Origin: Mesorhizobium sp. WSM4904
GTDB lineage: Bacteria > Pseudomonadota > Alphaproteobacteria > Rhizobiales > Rhizobiaceae
Direction of reading: 5' to 3'
Assembly: GCF_029674545.1 (NCBI RefSeq)
Contig: NZ_CP121354.1
Coordinates: forward strand, 4,597,001-4,661,000
Length of the DNA: 64,000 nucleotides
Shown here: in pieces, positions 9,098 to 18,154 of the stretch
How the letters are laid out: the number at the start of each line of letters is the position of its first letter
Position numbering within the stretch: the stretch's first letter is position 1
The notes under the pieces: generated by a model
The model's input: only the letters and a program-made list of their open reading frames with translations
Told to the model about the DNA's origin: nothing
Databases searched by the model: none
Made by a program: the position numbers and the translations under genes

Positions 9098-9247
9098 CCC
9101 CTCTGTCCTGCCGGACATCTCCCCCACAAGGGGGGAGATCGGACCTCGCGCAGGCTTTCGCATATCTCCAGCAGTGCTTGGAGAGCGGCGGCGACGAAGC
9201 TGCCAATCTCCCCCCTTGTGGGGGAGATGTCCGGCAGGACAGAGGGG
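9098..9247. repeat. Palindromic intergenic repeat, about 42 bp arms, inside the osmolyte operon
   Basis: The left arm (9098-9139) and right arm (9206-9247) are near-perfect inverted copies: each pairs CCCCTCTGTCCTGCCGGACA with its complement, followed by a nested hairpin of C and G runs. The 66 bp centre is unrelated to coding sequence. Part of the arm (TGTCCTGCCGGACAT.TCTCCCC) recurs at 51549-51570, so this is a family of dispersed elements. Transcribed, it would form a long stem downstream of the binding-protein gene. Confidence 0.85.
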
Positions 9248-9289
9248 AGCGCCTCGCACCGGCGTAACGTCGATCAACGCGAGAGCTGC

Positions 9290-10201
9290 CTACTTCAGAA
9301 ACCCGTTCTTCTTGAGGAAATCTTCCGCCACCGCCTTCGCGGGCTCACCACCCAGTTGGACGCGGCCGTTGAGCTGCTGCAGCGTGGCGAGATCGAGCTT
9401 GGCGAACACCGGCTTCAGCAGCGACTCGATTTCCGGATGTTCCTTCAACACCTTCTCGCGGATGATCGGCGCCGGCTGATAGACGGGTTGCACATTCTTG
9501 TCGTCTTCGAGCACGACGAGGCCCGAGGGCTGGATACCGCCGTCGGTGCCATAGACCATGGCGGCGTTGGCGCCATTGGTCTGGTTGGCGGCCGCGGCAA
9601 TGGTCGCTGCCGTGTCGCCGCCGGAGAGCGTGATCAACTGGTCCGGCTTCAGCTTGAAGCCGTAAGTGGTCTGGAATGCCGGCAGGGCCGCCGCCGAGTT
9701 GACGAACTCGGCCGAGGCAGCAAGAACGACCTTGCCGCCGCCGGAGACATACTTGCCGAAGTCCGACAGGGTGGTGAGCTTGTTCTCGTCGGCGACCTCC
9801 TTGCGCAATGCAATCGCCCAGGTGTTGTTGGCTGGCGACGGCGACAGCCAGACGATCTTGTTGGCGTCATAGTCGAGCTTCTTGGCGGTCTCGTAGGCCT
9901 TGGCGGCATCCTTCCACACCGGATCGTCCGCCTTCTGGAAGAAGAAGGCGGCGTTGCCGGTATATTCGGGATAAATGTCGATCTCGCCGGCGGTGATCGC
10001 CTTGCGCACCACGGGCGTGGCGCCAAGCTGGATGCGGTCGGTGGTCTTGACGTTGTTGGCGTTCAAAACCAGCTGGATGACGTTGCCGAGCACACCGCCC
10101 TCGGTGTCGATCTTCGAGGAAACCACCACCTGCGCGTAAGCCGAAGCCGAGGTGATGCCGAGCGCGATCGCTGCTACGGCGAGCTTTCTGATTGAAAACA
10201 T
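9290..10201 (-). CDS. osmF: Osmolyte ABC transporter substrate-binding protein, OsmF/YehZ-like
   Basis: A 303-residue periplasmic binding protein of the OpuAC/ProX class. A Sec signal peptide runs from MFSIRKLAVAAIALG to the predicted cleavage after SAYAQ. The mature part has typical segments: GEIDIYPEYTGNAA, GKVVLAASAEFVNSAAALPAFQ and the closing DLATLQQLNGRVQLGGEPAKAVAEDFLKKNG. The ATG at 10201 was preferred to a longer frame because it begins the signal peptide and has AAGGGA ten bases upstream. It is the first gene of the osmF-yehY-yehX-yehW operon. In E. coli and Salmonella the homologous system responds to osmotic stress; regulation here is not visible. Confidence 0.88.
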   Translation of the reverse strand: MFSIRKLAVAAIALGITSASAYAQVVVSSKIDTEGGVLGNVIQLVLNANNVKTTDRIQLGATPVVRKAITAGEIDIYPEYTGNAAFFFQKADDPVWKDAAKAYETAKKLDYDANKIVWLSPSPANNTWAIALRKEVADENKLTTLSDFGKYVSGGGKVVLAASAEFVNSAAALPAFQTTYGFKLKPDQLITLSGGDTAATIAAAANQTNGANAAMVYGTDGGIQPSGLVVLEDDKNVQPVYQPAPIIREKVLKEHPEIESLLKPVFAKLDLATLQQLNGRVQLGGEPAKAVAEDFLKKNGFLK

Positions 10202-10359
10202 GTGAAAATCCCTTGTTGTGAACCGATGGGTCGGTGGCCGCATATGAGCATGGCTTTAACGCGCCGTCGGGGTACACGGTTTCATAACTAGCGGGATGCA
10301 CGCAATAATTTTGTTCCCGGCGCGAATGCCGGGCCGCGCCATGTCCAGACGGCGTAATG

Positions 10360-11580
10360 TCAGTTGGCTCTGCGCAAGCCCGGCAGCCTCAAGGCGCCCA
10401 GCGCGACGAAGCAGAGCGCGACAACCGGGAACACGACCCAGTTCAACATCGTCCAACCCCAGGCGTTGTAGATCGCACCCGACATCAGCGACGCGAAGGC
10501 GACCGAGCCGAACAGGACGAAATCGTGGAAGCCCTGCACCTTGCCCTTTTCGGACGGCCGGTAGCAGGCTGCGACCATGGCTGTCGCGCCGATGAAGCTG
10601 AAATTCCAGCCGAGGCCGAGCAGGATAAGCGCGGTCCAGAACTGCCAGAGCGCGAGGCCGGAAAGCGCCACCGCTCCGCAACCGATGAGCAGGACCAGCC
10701 CGATGGCGACGATGCGCTCGGCGCCGAAGCGGTGGATCAGCGAACCGGTGAAGAAACTCGGCCCGAACATCGCCATGACATGCCAGGAAATGCCGAGCGT
10801 CGCATCGTCGGTCGAGAGCCCGCAGCCGACCATGGCGAGCGGCGCGCCGGTCATGACGAAGCTCATCAGCGCGTAGCTGCCGACGGCGCAGAACAGCGCC
10901 GCGACGAAGCGCGGCTGGATGGCGATCTCGACCAGCGGCCGAGCGTCGCTTTGCTCGGTTGTCGCGACCCTGCCCGCCGGCCTCGACATATGCAGGAAGG
11001 ACAGGACGACCGCGCCGACTGCCGCCAGTACGAGGATGGAGGCGAAGGATCCGGCAAACATCACCGGAGCCAGAAGCTCACGGGTGTAGATGACGATCTG
11101 CGGGCCGAGAATGGCGGTGACGATGCCGCCCGCCAGCACGAAGGAAATGGCGCGCGCCTTGAATTCCGGCGGCGCGTTGTCGGCGGCGGCGAAGCGGAAC
11201 TGCTGGACGAAGGCACCGCCGACGCCGATCACGCCGAGACCGAAGGCAAAGAGCCAGAAGCTAGCCTGGAAGAGCGCAAGCGTCGCGATCAGGCCGCCGA
11301 GCGCGGTGACGACGGTGCCGGTTATGAAGCCGCCGCGGTGGCCCAGCCGGCGGATGATCGCGGCTGCCGGCAGCGCGCCGAGCGCCACCCCGAGATTGAA
11401 GCCGGTGACCGGCGCCGTCGCCAGCGATTTGTCGGGGCCGAGCAGATATTGGCCGGCAAGCGCCCCGAGCGAAATGGCGATCGGCGCGGCGGAGCCGACG
11501 ATCGCCTGGGCAGCCGCCAGGAGCACTGCCGTGCGGCGCGCTTCCCTACCGGGCCTGGCGACAACTGCCGTGGCGGTCAC
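10360..11580 (-). CDS. MFS transporter
   Basis: A 406-residue, 12-span major facilitator. The loop between spans 2 and 3 reads RRLGHRGGF in place of the usual GxxxDRxGRR, and the central loop is short and charged ([17 protein letters not shown]). It starts at a GTG that overlaps the nusB stop by four bases (GTGA), so it is translated as the last gene of the riboflavin-nusB operon. The substrate is unknown; its position suggests constitutive expression with ribosome and riboflavin genes rather than drug induction. A weak hairpin (10316-10333) lies downstream but lacks a T run. Confidence 0.85.
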   Translation of the reverse strand: MTATAVVARPGREARRTAVLLAAAQAIVGSAAPIAISLGALAGQYLLGPDKSLATAPVTGFNLGVALGALPAAAIIRRLGHRGGFITGTVVTALGGLIATLALFQASFWLFAFGLGVIGVGGAFVQQFRFAAADNAPPEFKARAISFVLAGGIVTAILGPQIVIYTRELLAPVMFAGSFASILVLAAVGAVVLSFLHMSRPAGRVATTEQSDARPLVEIAIQPRFVAALFCAVGSYALMSFVMTGAPLAMVGCGLSTDDATLGISWHVMAMFGPSFFTGSLIHRFGAERIVAIGLVLLIGCGAVALSGLALWQFWTALILLGLGWNFSFIGATAMVAACYRPSEKGKVQGFHDFVLFGSVAFASLMSGAIYNAWGWTMLNWVVFPVVALCFVALGALRLPGLRRAN

Positions 11581-12071
11581 GATGCGTCCTTGCCGCGACC
11601 CTCGCCACGCACCCGGCGCGAGACACGGTCGAGAACGGCGTTGACCAGCTTCGGCTCATCTTCCTCGTAGAAGGCCTTGGCGATGTCGACATATTCAGAG
11701 ACGATCACGGCAACCGGCACATCCTCGCGCTTCATCAATTCATAAACGCCGGCGCGCAGGATGGCGCGCAGCGTCGAATCCAGCCGCGAAAGCGGCCAGT
11801 CTTCGGTCAGCGCCTGTCGGATGACCGGATCGATGGTCTTCTGGTTCTCGACGACGCCGGTCAGGATGGCGCGGAACCACTGCGCGTCCGCCTCGCGATA
11901 GAGCGCGCCGTCGACTTCCTTGCCCAGGCGGAAAGCCTCGTATTCGGCGGTGATCTCGAAAACGCCGCTGCCCGCAACGTCCATCTGGTAGAGCGCCTGG
12001 ACGGCGGCAAGACGGGCGGCGCCCCGCTTGTTGGCGTGGCGCACCGCGCCGGTCTGGGCAGGCTCGCTCAC
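11577..12071 (-). CDS. nusB: Transcription antitermination factor NusB
   Basis: A 164-residue NusB. The N-terminal helix [16 protein letters not shown] is the classic signature, and the C-terminal half holds [31 protein letters not shown]. NusB binds boxA RNA with NusE (S10) during rRNA transcription. The GTG start at 12071 overlaps the ribH stop by four bases and its own stop overlaps the MFS gene, so all three are coupled. The C-terminal basic tail ([13 protein letters not shown]) is common in alphaproteobacterial NusB. Confidence 0.95.
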   Translation of the reverse strand: MSEPAQTGAVRHANKRGAARLAAVQALYQMDVAGSGVFEITAEYEAFRLGKEVDGALYREADAQWFRAILTGVVENQKTIDPVIRQALTEDWPLSRLDSTLRAILRAGVYELMKREDVPVAVIVSEYVDIAKAFYEEDEPKLVNAVLDRVSRRVRGEGRGKDAS

Positions 12072-12562
12072 GACTGGGCTCCGAATTTCTCTTTCAGCGC
12101 GATCATGGTCAACGCCGCGCGCGCCGCGAACCCGCCCTTGTCGCCTTCGCTGCGCCGGGCGCGCGTCCAGGCCTGCTCATCGTTCTCGGTGGTCAGGATG
12201 CCGTTGCCGATCGCGATCGCTTCCTGCACGGAAAGGTCCATCAGCGCACGGCTCGATTCATTGGCGACGATGTCGAAATGATAGGTGTCGCCACGGATGA
12301 TCGTGCCCAGCGCGACGAAGCCGTCATAGTGCACACCGCCTTCGCCGGCGCCGTCCAGCGCGAAGGTGATCACGGCCGGTATTTCGAGCGAGCCGGGAAC
12401 GGTGACGACGTCATAGGTGGCGCCGGCTTCGTCCAGCGCGCTGGTCGCGCCTTCGAGCAGCGCGTCGGCGAGGTCGTCGTGAAAGCGCGCCTCGACAATG
12501 AGCAAATGCGCCTTCGCCTTCGGACGAATGAACGCTTTGCCGTGTTGGGATATGCCAGCCAT
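12068..12562 (-). CDS. ribH: 6,7-dimethyl-8-ribityllumazine synthase
   Basis: Lumazine synthase condenses the ribD product with dihydroxybutanone phosphate in riboflavin synthesis. The 164-residue sequence has the substrate-binding PGSLEIP (about residues 56-62), the phosphate-binding [12 protein letters not shown] with the catalytic His, and [10 protein letters not shown]. It follows ribE in operon order but is separated from it by a 1.1 kb insert with toxin-antitoxin genes. Its stop overlaps the nusB start. Confidence 0.95.
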   Translation of the reverse strand: MAGISQHGKAFIRPKAKAHLLIVEARFHDDLADALLEGATSALDEAGATYDVVTVPGSLEIPAVITFALDGAGEGGVHYDGFVALGTIIRGDTYHFDIVANESSRALMDLSVQEAIAIGNGILTTENDEQAWTRARRSEGDKGGFAARAALTMIALKEKFGAQS

Positions 12563-12644
12563 AAAAGTCTCCGGGGGGTTGCCGGTGACTTAGGCCGAAG
12601 CCGGATTGATCGCAAGCACAAGATTGCAGGTGGTCACGCTTGGC

Positions 12645-12803
12645 CTATCGCATCTTCGGGTAAGGAGCCGGGAGCGGATGGCCAGTACCGAGGCTTTCAG
12701 CCCAGGCGAGAACAGCTTCGTGATCCACTACTTGGCCGGTGTCTACATCGGCCGTCGCTTCGCGAGTCAGTCGTTCTTGCCGTTTGCCATTTCCATTCTC
12801 CAT
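12645..12803 (-). CDS. Small orphan antitoxin-like protein
   Basis: A 52-residue reading frame, MENGNGKRQERLTREATADV at the N-terminus, then DTGQVVDHEAVLAWAESLGTGHPLP and a short tail. The pattern ERLTREALADVDxGxxxDHxAVxAWxxSLGT resembles small antitoxins that accompany RelE/ParE toxins in rhizobia (recalled from the family, not searched). AAGGG lies six bases before the ATG at 12803. The gene starts 13 bp after the GNAT toxin stop on the same strand. No RelE/ParE toxin follows; the next 80 bp lead to ribH. It is probably an orphan or the remnant of a second module. It is too short for routine gene callers, and the start is not certain. Confidence 0.55.
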   Translation of the reverse strand: MENGNGKRQERLTREATADVDTGQVVDHEAVLAWAESLGTGHPLPAPYPKMR

Positions 12804-12816
12804 CGAAAGCCCTTGC

Positions 12817-13329
12817 TCATTTAAACAGTTGCGCGATATCGGCCATTGGCCGAGACAGCTTCATTGGCTGATCCGGAAATGGTAGAAAACTCTCGCGTTC
12901 GTAGAAGAGCCGCGCGTGCTCGTCCTTTGCATCGACAATGACGGCGAACGAGGCAATCTCGCTGCTGAGCGACCGAAGCAAGGCATCGGCGAGGAGGTAT
13001 CGGCCGTAACCCCGGCCCTGTAGCCGTCGATCGACGGCCAAGCGTCCGAGCAGCGTCGCCGGGATGAGCGGATAACGCGGCAGCTTGAGGACAGTCTGGG
13101 CAGGCCATTCGCCGACATTCACCGCAGTTGATGAGAGCGTGTAGTAGCCAGCGATAGCTCCATCCGGCATGACCAGCACGAACGGCGCTGCAATGTTCTT
13201 GCGGGCGTCTTGCCCCGCCTGCATCCGGAGATACCGATCGAGCGGTTCTGCGCCGCTTTCGAACAAGGTCCTGTCGCGCTGCGGGCCAAGCACCTCAACT
13301 CGTAAGGAACCCTCGGTCGAGCCCGTCAC
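12817..13329 (-). CDS. GNAT-family acetyltransferase toxin (TacT-like)
   Basis: A 170-residue GNAT enzyme of the TacT/AtaT group, toxins that acetylate aminoacyl-tRNA and stop translation. The family features are the N-terminal LDRYLRMQAGQDARKNIAAPFVL, the strand AGYYTLSS, and the acetyl-CoA binding RLAVDRRLQGRGYGRYLLADAL (R/Q-x-x-G-x-G/A motif QGRGYG). The tail FYERESFLPFPDQPMKLSRPM matches the family. GTG at 13329 is chosen because it begins one base after the antitoxin stop; a start at 13383 would overlap the antitoxin. It pairs with the upstream DUF1778 gene and lies within the riboflavin operon. Confidence 0.8.
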   Translation of the reverse strand: MTGSTEGSLRVEVLGPQRDRTLFESGAEPLDRYLRMQAGQDARKNIAAPFVLVMPDGAIAGYYTLSSTAVNVGEWPAQTVLKLPRYPLIPATLLGRLAVDRRLQGRGYGRYLLADALLRSLSSEIASFAVIVDAKDEHARLFYERESFLPFPDQPMKLSRPMADIAQLFK

Positions 13330-13330
13330 C

Positions 13331-13630
13331 TCAGGTGGCAGTGGCTTGGCGATACCGACGCACCGTATCGCGCAGACGATCATTCACCGGCTTCGGATTG
13401 ATGAGGGCATCCACGAAGGCCCTGCTGTCGCGAACAGACAGATCGAGCCGCTGGTGCTCCTCGATGGTCCGGCGCGCAGCTTCCTGGACGCAGGTCAGCA
13501 CGAAGTCCGTCACGGTGCGACCTTGCAGCGCCGCAGCATGTTCGATCAGGCTCTTCTGATCCGTCGTGATGCGTGCCTCCAGACGTTCGCCACGGGCGCG
13601 ACTGCGAGGTGGATGGGTATGTGCCGTCAT
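13331..13630 (-). CDS. DUF1778 antitoxin (TacA-like ribbon-helix-helix)
   Basis: A 99-residue antitoxin. The ribbon-helix-helix DNA-binding part is ERLEARITTDQKSLIEHAAALQGRTVTDFVLTC, and the C-terminal arm QRLDLSVRDSRAFVDALINP wraps and inhibits the toxin in TacAT pairs. Two ATGs (13636, 13630) are possible; the second is favoured because AGGAG then lies eight bases upstream. The stop is one base before the GTG of the GNAT toxin, so they are coupled. The protein probably represses its own promoter, located between it and ribE. Confidence 0.82.
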   Translation of the reverse strand: MTAHTHPPRSRARGERLEARITTDQKSLIEHAAALQGRTVTDFVLTCVQEAARRTIEEHQRLDLSVRDSRAFVDALINPKPVNDRLRDTVRRYRQATAT

Positions 13631-13685
13631 CGTCATATCTCCTGAAAACAATGTACGGCCAACAGCCGGCAGCTTCAAGCCCCGC

Positions 13686-14303
13686 TCACAGCCCCTCCTT
13701 AGCTGCCTCCGCCAGGCGCGCCGCGTAGCGGGCCATCGTATCGATCTCGAGGTTGACGCGGTCGCCGGCCTGACGCTCGCCCCAGGTGGTGACGCTCAGC
13801 GAATGCTGGATCAGAAGCACGTCGAAGCGGGTCCCTTCGACCTTGTTGACGGTGAGCGAGGTGCCGTCGAGCGCGACCGAGCCCTTCGGCGCGATGAATT
13901 TTGCCAGATGCCGCGGCGCTTCCAGCGTGAAGCGCACGGCATCGCCCTCCTCCTTGCGCTCGACGATCTCGGCGGTGCCGTCGACATGGCCGGAGACGAT
14001 ATGACCGCCGAGTTCGTCGCCGATCTTCAGCGCCCGTTCGAGATTGATCCTGGTGCCCGATTTCCAGCTCGACGCCGTGGTCAGCCGCAGCGCTTCCTCC
14101 CAAGCCTCGACCTCGAACCAGCGGGCGTTCGAGCCATGCTCGGGCAACGCGGTGACCGTCAGGCAGACGCCGCCGCAGGAAATCGAGGCGCCGATCGCAA
14201 TGGTTTCGGGGTCGTAGGCCGTGTCAATGCGCAGGCCGACGCCTTCGCTCAGAGGCTTTACCGTCGCGACGGTGCCTACATCGGTAACGATCCCGGTAAA
14301 CAT
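13686..14303 (-). CDS. ribE: Riboflavin synthase, alpha chain
   Basis: A 205-residue riboflavin synthase that dismutates two lumazines into riboflavin. Two internally similar domains are seen: MFTGIVTDVGTV with GASISCGGVCLTVTAL in the first, and GGHIVSGHVDGTAEI with GSVALDGTSLTVNKV in the second. The start ATG (14303) overlaps the ribD stop by one base, so a longer frame from 14321 is rejected. It belongs to the nrdR-ribD-ribE chain; the toxin-antitoxin insert begins 55 bp downstream. Confidence 0.95.
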   Translation of the reverse strand: MFTGIVTDVGTVATVKPLSEGVGLRIDTAYDPETIAIGASISCGGVCLTVTALPEHGSNARWFEVEAWEEALRLTTASSWKSGTRINLERALKIGDELGGHIVSGHVDGTAEIVERKEEGDAVRFTLEAPRHLAKFIAPKGSVALDGTSLTVNKVEGTRFDVLLIQHSLSVTTWGERQAGDRVNLEIDTMARYAARLAEAAKEGL

Positions 14304-15433
14304 CACAAATTCCTTATCCATTCGGCGTAGCTGTCCTCGCCGAAGCGCATCTGACGCAACTCGCGGAACCCTGCCGGGATATGGTCGGCGTCGATGGGCG
14401 ATGCAATGCCGTCCTCGCCGATCGCTTCCGGTCCTTGGAACAGGACGATGCGGTCGACCAGCTTTTCCTCCAGGAAGGCTCTAGCCACCTTGGCGCCGCC
14501 CTCGACCAGCACGCTTGCCATGCCGAGCGCCGCCAGATCCTCCAGCAGTTCCGGCAGGGCCACTTCGCTCTCATACGTTTCCGTGCCGATGAAGTGCACG
14601 CCTACACGCTCGAGCGCGGCCCGCCGATGCGGATCGGCCTCGGGGCACGCGGCGACATAGAGCGGAACACGGTCAACGCCGGAAACAAGCTTGGACGCCT
14701 CCGGCAACCGGATCTGGCGATCGAGGATGATGCGCGCCGGCGAGCGGTTCTCCAGGCCCGGCAGCCGCACGGTCAGCGCCGGGTCGTCCTCGAGCGCAGT
14801 GCCGATGCCGACCAGGATGGCGTCGGCCTCGGCGCGCATCAGATAGACTTCGCGCCTGGCGATCTCGCCAGTAATCGCGACCTGGCCGGCCCCTCTCCTG
14901 CCGATCTTGCCGTCGCTGGAAAGCGCAAGCTTCAGGATAACTTCCGGGCGTTTTTTCAACGATCGAATCAAATAGCCGGCCATCTGCTCCGCGGCTTCGG
15001 TGGCCAGCACCTTCTCCAACACCTCGACGCGGGCGGCGCGCAGGATAGCGTAGCCCTTGCCGGAGACGCGCGGATCGGGATCGCTTGCCGCGCCGACGAC
15101 GCGCGCAATGCCTGCATTGACCAGCGCATTGGCGCAAGGCGGCGTGCGACCATGATGGGCGCAAGGCTCCAAGGTGACATAAGCCGTAGCACCTCGCGCA
15201 AGCTCACCGGCCTCGGCCAAAGCCTCGGTCTCGGCATGCGGCCGGCCGCCGATGGCGGTGACGCCGGTGCCGACGATCATCGGACCGGCGCCGTCGTCGC
15301 GCACGATGATCGTGCCGACGGAAGGATTGGTCGACGTGCGGCCGGCGTTGCGGCGCGACAGCCGGATGGCCGCGGCCATGAAACGGCGATCAAGGGCCGC
15401 CTGTTCGGCCTCGCTCAATCGAGATTCCGCCAT
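14303..15433 (-). CDS. ribD: Bifunctional diaminohydroxyphosphoribosylaminopyrimidine deaminase / 5-amino-6-(5-phosphoribosylamino)uracil reductase
   Basis: A 376-residue two-domain enzyme carrying out the second and third steps of riboflavin synthesis. The N-terminal deaminase has the zinc site HAETEAL (about residues 66-72) and PCAHHGRTPPCANAL. The C-terminal reductase begins about residue 155 with RPEVILKLALSSDGKIG and carries the NADPH-binding VEGGAKVARAFLEEKLVDRI. It begins two bases after the nrdR stop. An N-terminal extension of about 15 residues precedes the deaminase core. Confidence 0.95.
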   Translation of the reverse strand: MAESRLSEAEQAALDRRFMAAAIRLSRRNAGRTSTNPSVGTIIVRDDGAGPMIVGTGVTAIGGRPHAETEALAEAGELARGATAYVTLEPCAHHGRTPPCANALVNAGIARVVGAASDPDPRVSGKGYAILRAARVEVLEKVLATEAAEQMAGYLIRSLKKRPEVILKLALSSDGKIGRRGAGQVAITGEIARREVYLMRAEADAILVGIGTALEDDPALTVRLPGLENRSPARIILDRQIRLPEASKLVSGVDRVPLYVAACPEADPHRRAALERVGVHFIGTETYESEVALPELLEDLAALGMASVLVEGGAKVARAFLEEKLVDRIVLFQGPEAIGEDGIASPIDADHIPAGFRELRQMRFGEDSYAEWIRNL

Positions 15434-15435
15434 GA

Positions 15436-15915
15436 TCAGCCGGCGTCCTCTTCGGTCTTTTCCTCGTCGCCCTTCAGCTCGCCCAGCAGCTCGTGAAAAT
15501 CCTTGGCCTCACGGAAATTGCGGTAGACCGAGGCGAAGCGGACATAGGCGACGTCGTCGAGCGATTTCAGCGCTTCCATGACCAGGCGACCGACCTCGCC
15601 GGAGGCCACTTCCGTCTCGCCCGAGCTTTCGAGCTGCCGCACGATGCCGGTCACCGCGCGGTCGATGCGCTCGGGATCGACATTGCGCTTGCGCACCGCG
15701 ATCTCGACCGAGCGCAAAAGCTTGTCGCGGTCGAACGGCACCTTGCGGCCGGACTTCTTGATGACGACGAGGTCGCGCAGTTGCACACGCTCGAAGGTGG
15801 TGAAGCGGCCGCCGCAATCCGGGCAGACGCGGCGCCTGCGGATCGCCGCGCCGTCCTCGGCGGGACGCGAATCCTTCACCTGCGTATCTTCGGACTGACA
15901 ATAGGGGCAGCGCAT
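15436..15915 (-). CDS. nrdR: Transcriptional repressor NrdR
   Basis: A 159-residue zinc-ribbon plus ATP-cone repressor of ribonucleotide reductase genes. Zinc ligands are CPYC (residues 3-6) and [13 protein letters not shown] (31 onward). The ATP-cone follows from [20 protein letters not shown] to about residue 140, ending [14 protein letters not shown] ([17 protein letters not shown]). The C-terminus is acidic. It heads the riboflavin gene run, the usual position in alphaproteobacteria. Confidence 0.95.
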   Translation of the reverse strand: MRCPYCQSEDTQVKDSRPAEDGAAIRRRRVCPDCGGRFTTFERVQLRDLVVIKKSGRKVPFDRDKLLRSVEIAVRKRNVDPERIDRAVTGIVRQLESSGETEVASGEVGRLVMEALKSLDDVAYVRFASVYRNFREAKDFHELLGELKGDEEKTEEDAG

Positions 15916-16027
15916 GGAGAGCCTTGGGTTCGCGATTCTGTGGCGAAAGGATTAGAGCCTTTTGTGCCTCAGAGATAGCGAGGCGCGAGCAAGATTGCCA
16001 GCGCCCGCCCCGACCGCCCTGTCGGTG

Positions 16028-16621
16028 TCAGGGTGCAACGTCCTTGGTCGCGAAGCCGCAGGAAGTGCCGAGATTGCGATAGGCCTTGGTGAACCCATCC
16101 ATCGGAATGCTGACAACGGCCTGCTTACCGAAGGCGATGTCGAGCGAGGTGACTTTGCGCATGGCGCGTAACAATGCCAGGCTGGTCTTGGCCTGGTTGT
16201 CGACCATCCAGCTGGGGCGGCCGTTGACGGCATCGGCGGAGGAAACCGTCGCCGAAACCTTGACGCCGGGATCGCCGAAGGTCGCCGCGATGTTCTTGCC
16301 GGTCGGCAGATCCTTGTTGTCGACGGTGATCATGACGGCGGGATAGGCATCGGGCGGCAACACGTCACCGGTCGAGATCGACAGCGTCAGCGTGCCGGCA
16401 TTGCCGTTGCCGTCGACGAAGGCCGTCGAGGCGGCGCAGGTCTTGTGCGCGTCCTGCCCGGTATCGAGCGTATCGATGATCGTGGTCCATCTGCCGAAGA
16501 TCGTGGTGGCCGGCATGTCGGCGCTCGGCTGCGTCTGCTCTTGGGCAGCCGCGCCGGATACAGCGAAAGCGGCCAGCGAGCTGAACAGGGCCAGGGTGGC
16601 GGGACGGAAATTGCGCATCAT
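16028..16621 (-). CDS. Secreted protein of unknown function
   Basis: A 197-residue exported protein. A Sec signal peptide (MMRNFRPATLALFSSLAAFAVSGAAA) is followed by a soluble domain with two cysteines (KTCAASTAF and GTSCGFATKD), which could form a disulfide. The layout is loosely like invasion-associated locus B proteins, but the resemblance is too weak to name it so. Two adjacent ATGs (16621, 16618) follow GGAG; the first is reported. It lies between glyA and nrdR on the same strand. Periplasmic location is inferred from the signal peptide. Confidence 0.75.
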   Translation of the reverse strand: MMRNFRPATLALFSSLAAFAVSGAAAQEQTQPSADMPATTIFGRWTTIIDTLDTGQDAHKTCAASTAFVDGNGNAGTLTLSISTGDVLPPDAYPAVMITVDNKDLPTGKNIAATFGDPGVKVSATVSSADAVNGRPSWMVDNQAKTSLALLRAMRKVTSLDIAFGKQAVVSIPMDGFTKAYRNLGTSCGFATKDVAP

Positions 16622-16713
16622 CAAGTCTCCAGTAAGCGGCGCCGCCCGATCAAGGCGGCGCGTGGCGCAGGATAAAAGATGACGCGAAGCGCGTGGTCAA
16701 CCAAGCAAGGGGG

Positions 16714-18027
<1,314 letters not shown>

Positions 18028-18154
18028 GGCTTGCTTTCCCTTGGGGCCGGAGGTCTGCGAGGTCGCCGCGCCATTAACACAGTTGTTTCGAGCCCGCCAC
18101 GTTTGCGGCGCGAAATTTGCTAGCCGGATTGCGCCAAGCCAATCGGCTGAACCG

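Noticed and set aside
10316..10333. Terminator of the MFS gene at 10360
   Set aside because: A 6 bp stem with no T run on the relevant strand; too weak to list.
12606..12824. Plus-strand frame of 72 codons between ribH and the GNAT toxin
   Set aside because: It lies opposite the antitoxin-like gene at 12645-12803, which has a better ribosome-binding site and family pattern.
18028..18154. Glycine riboswitch upstream of glyA
   Set aside because: The 127 bp region lacks the paired conserved cores expected for such an aptamer.
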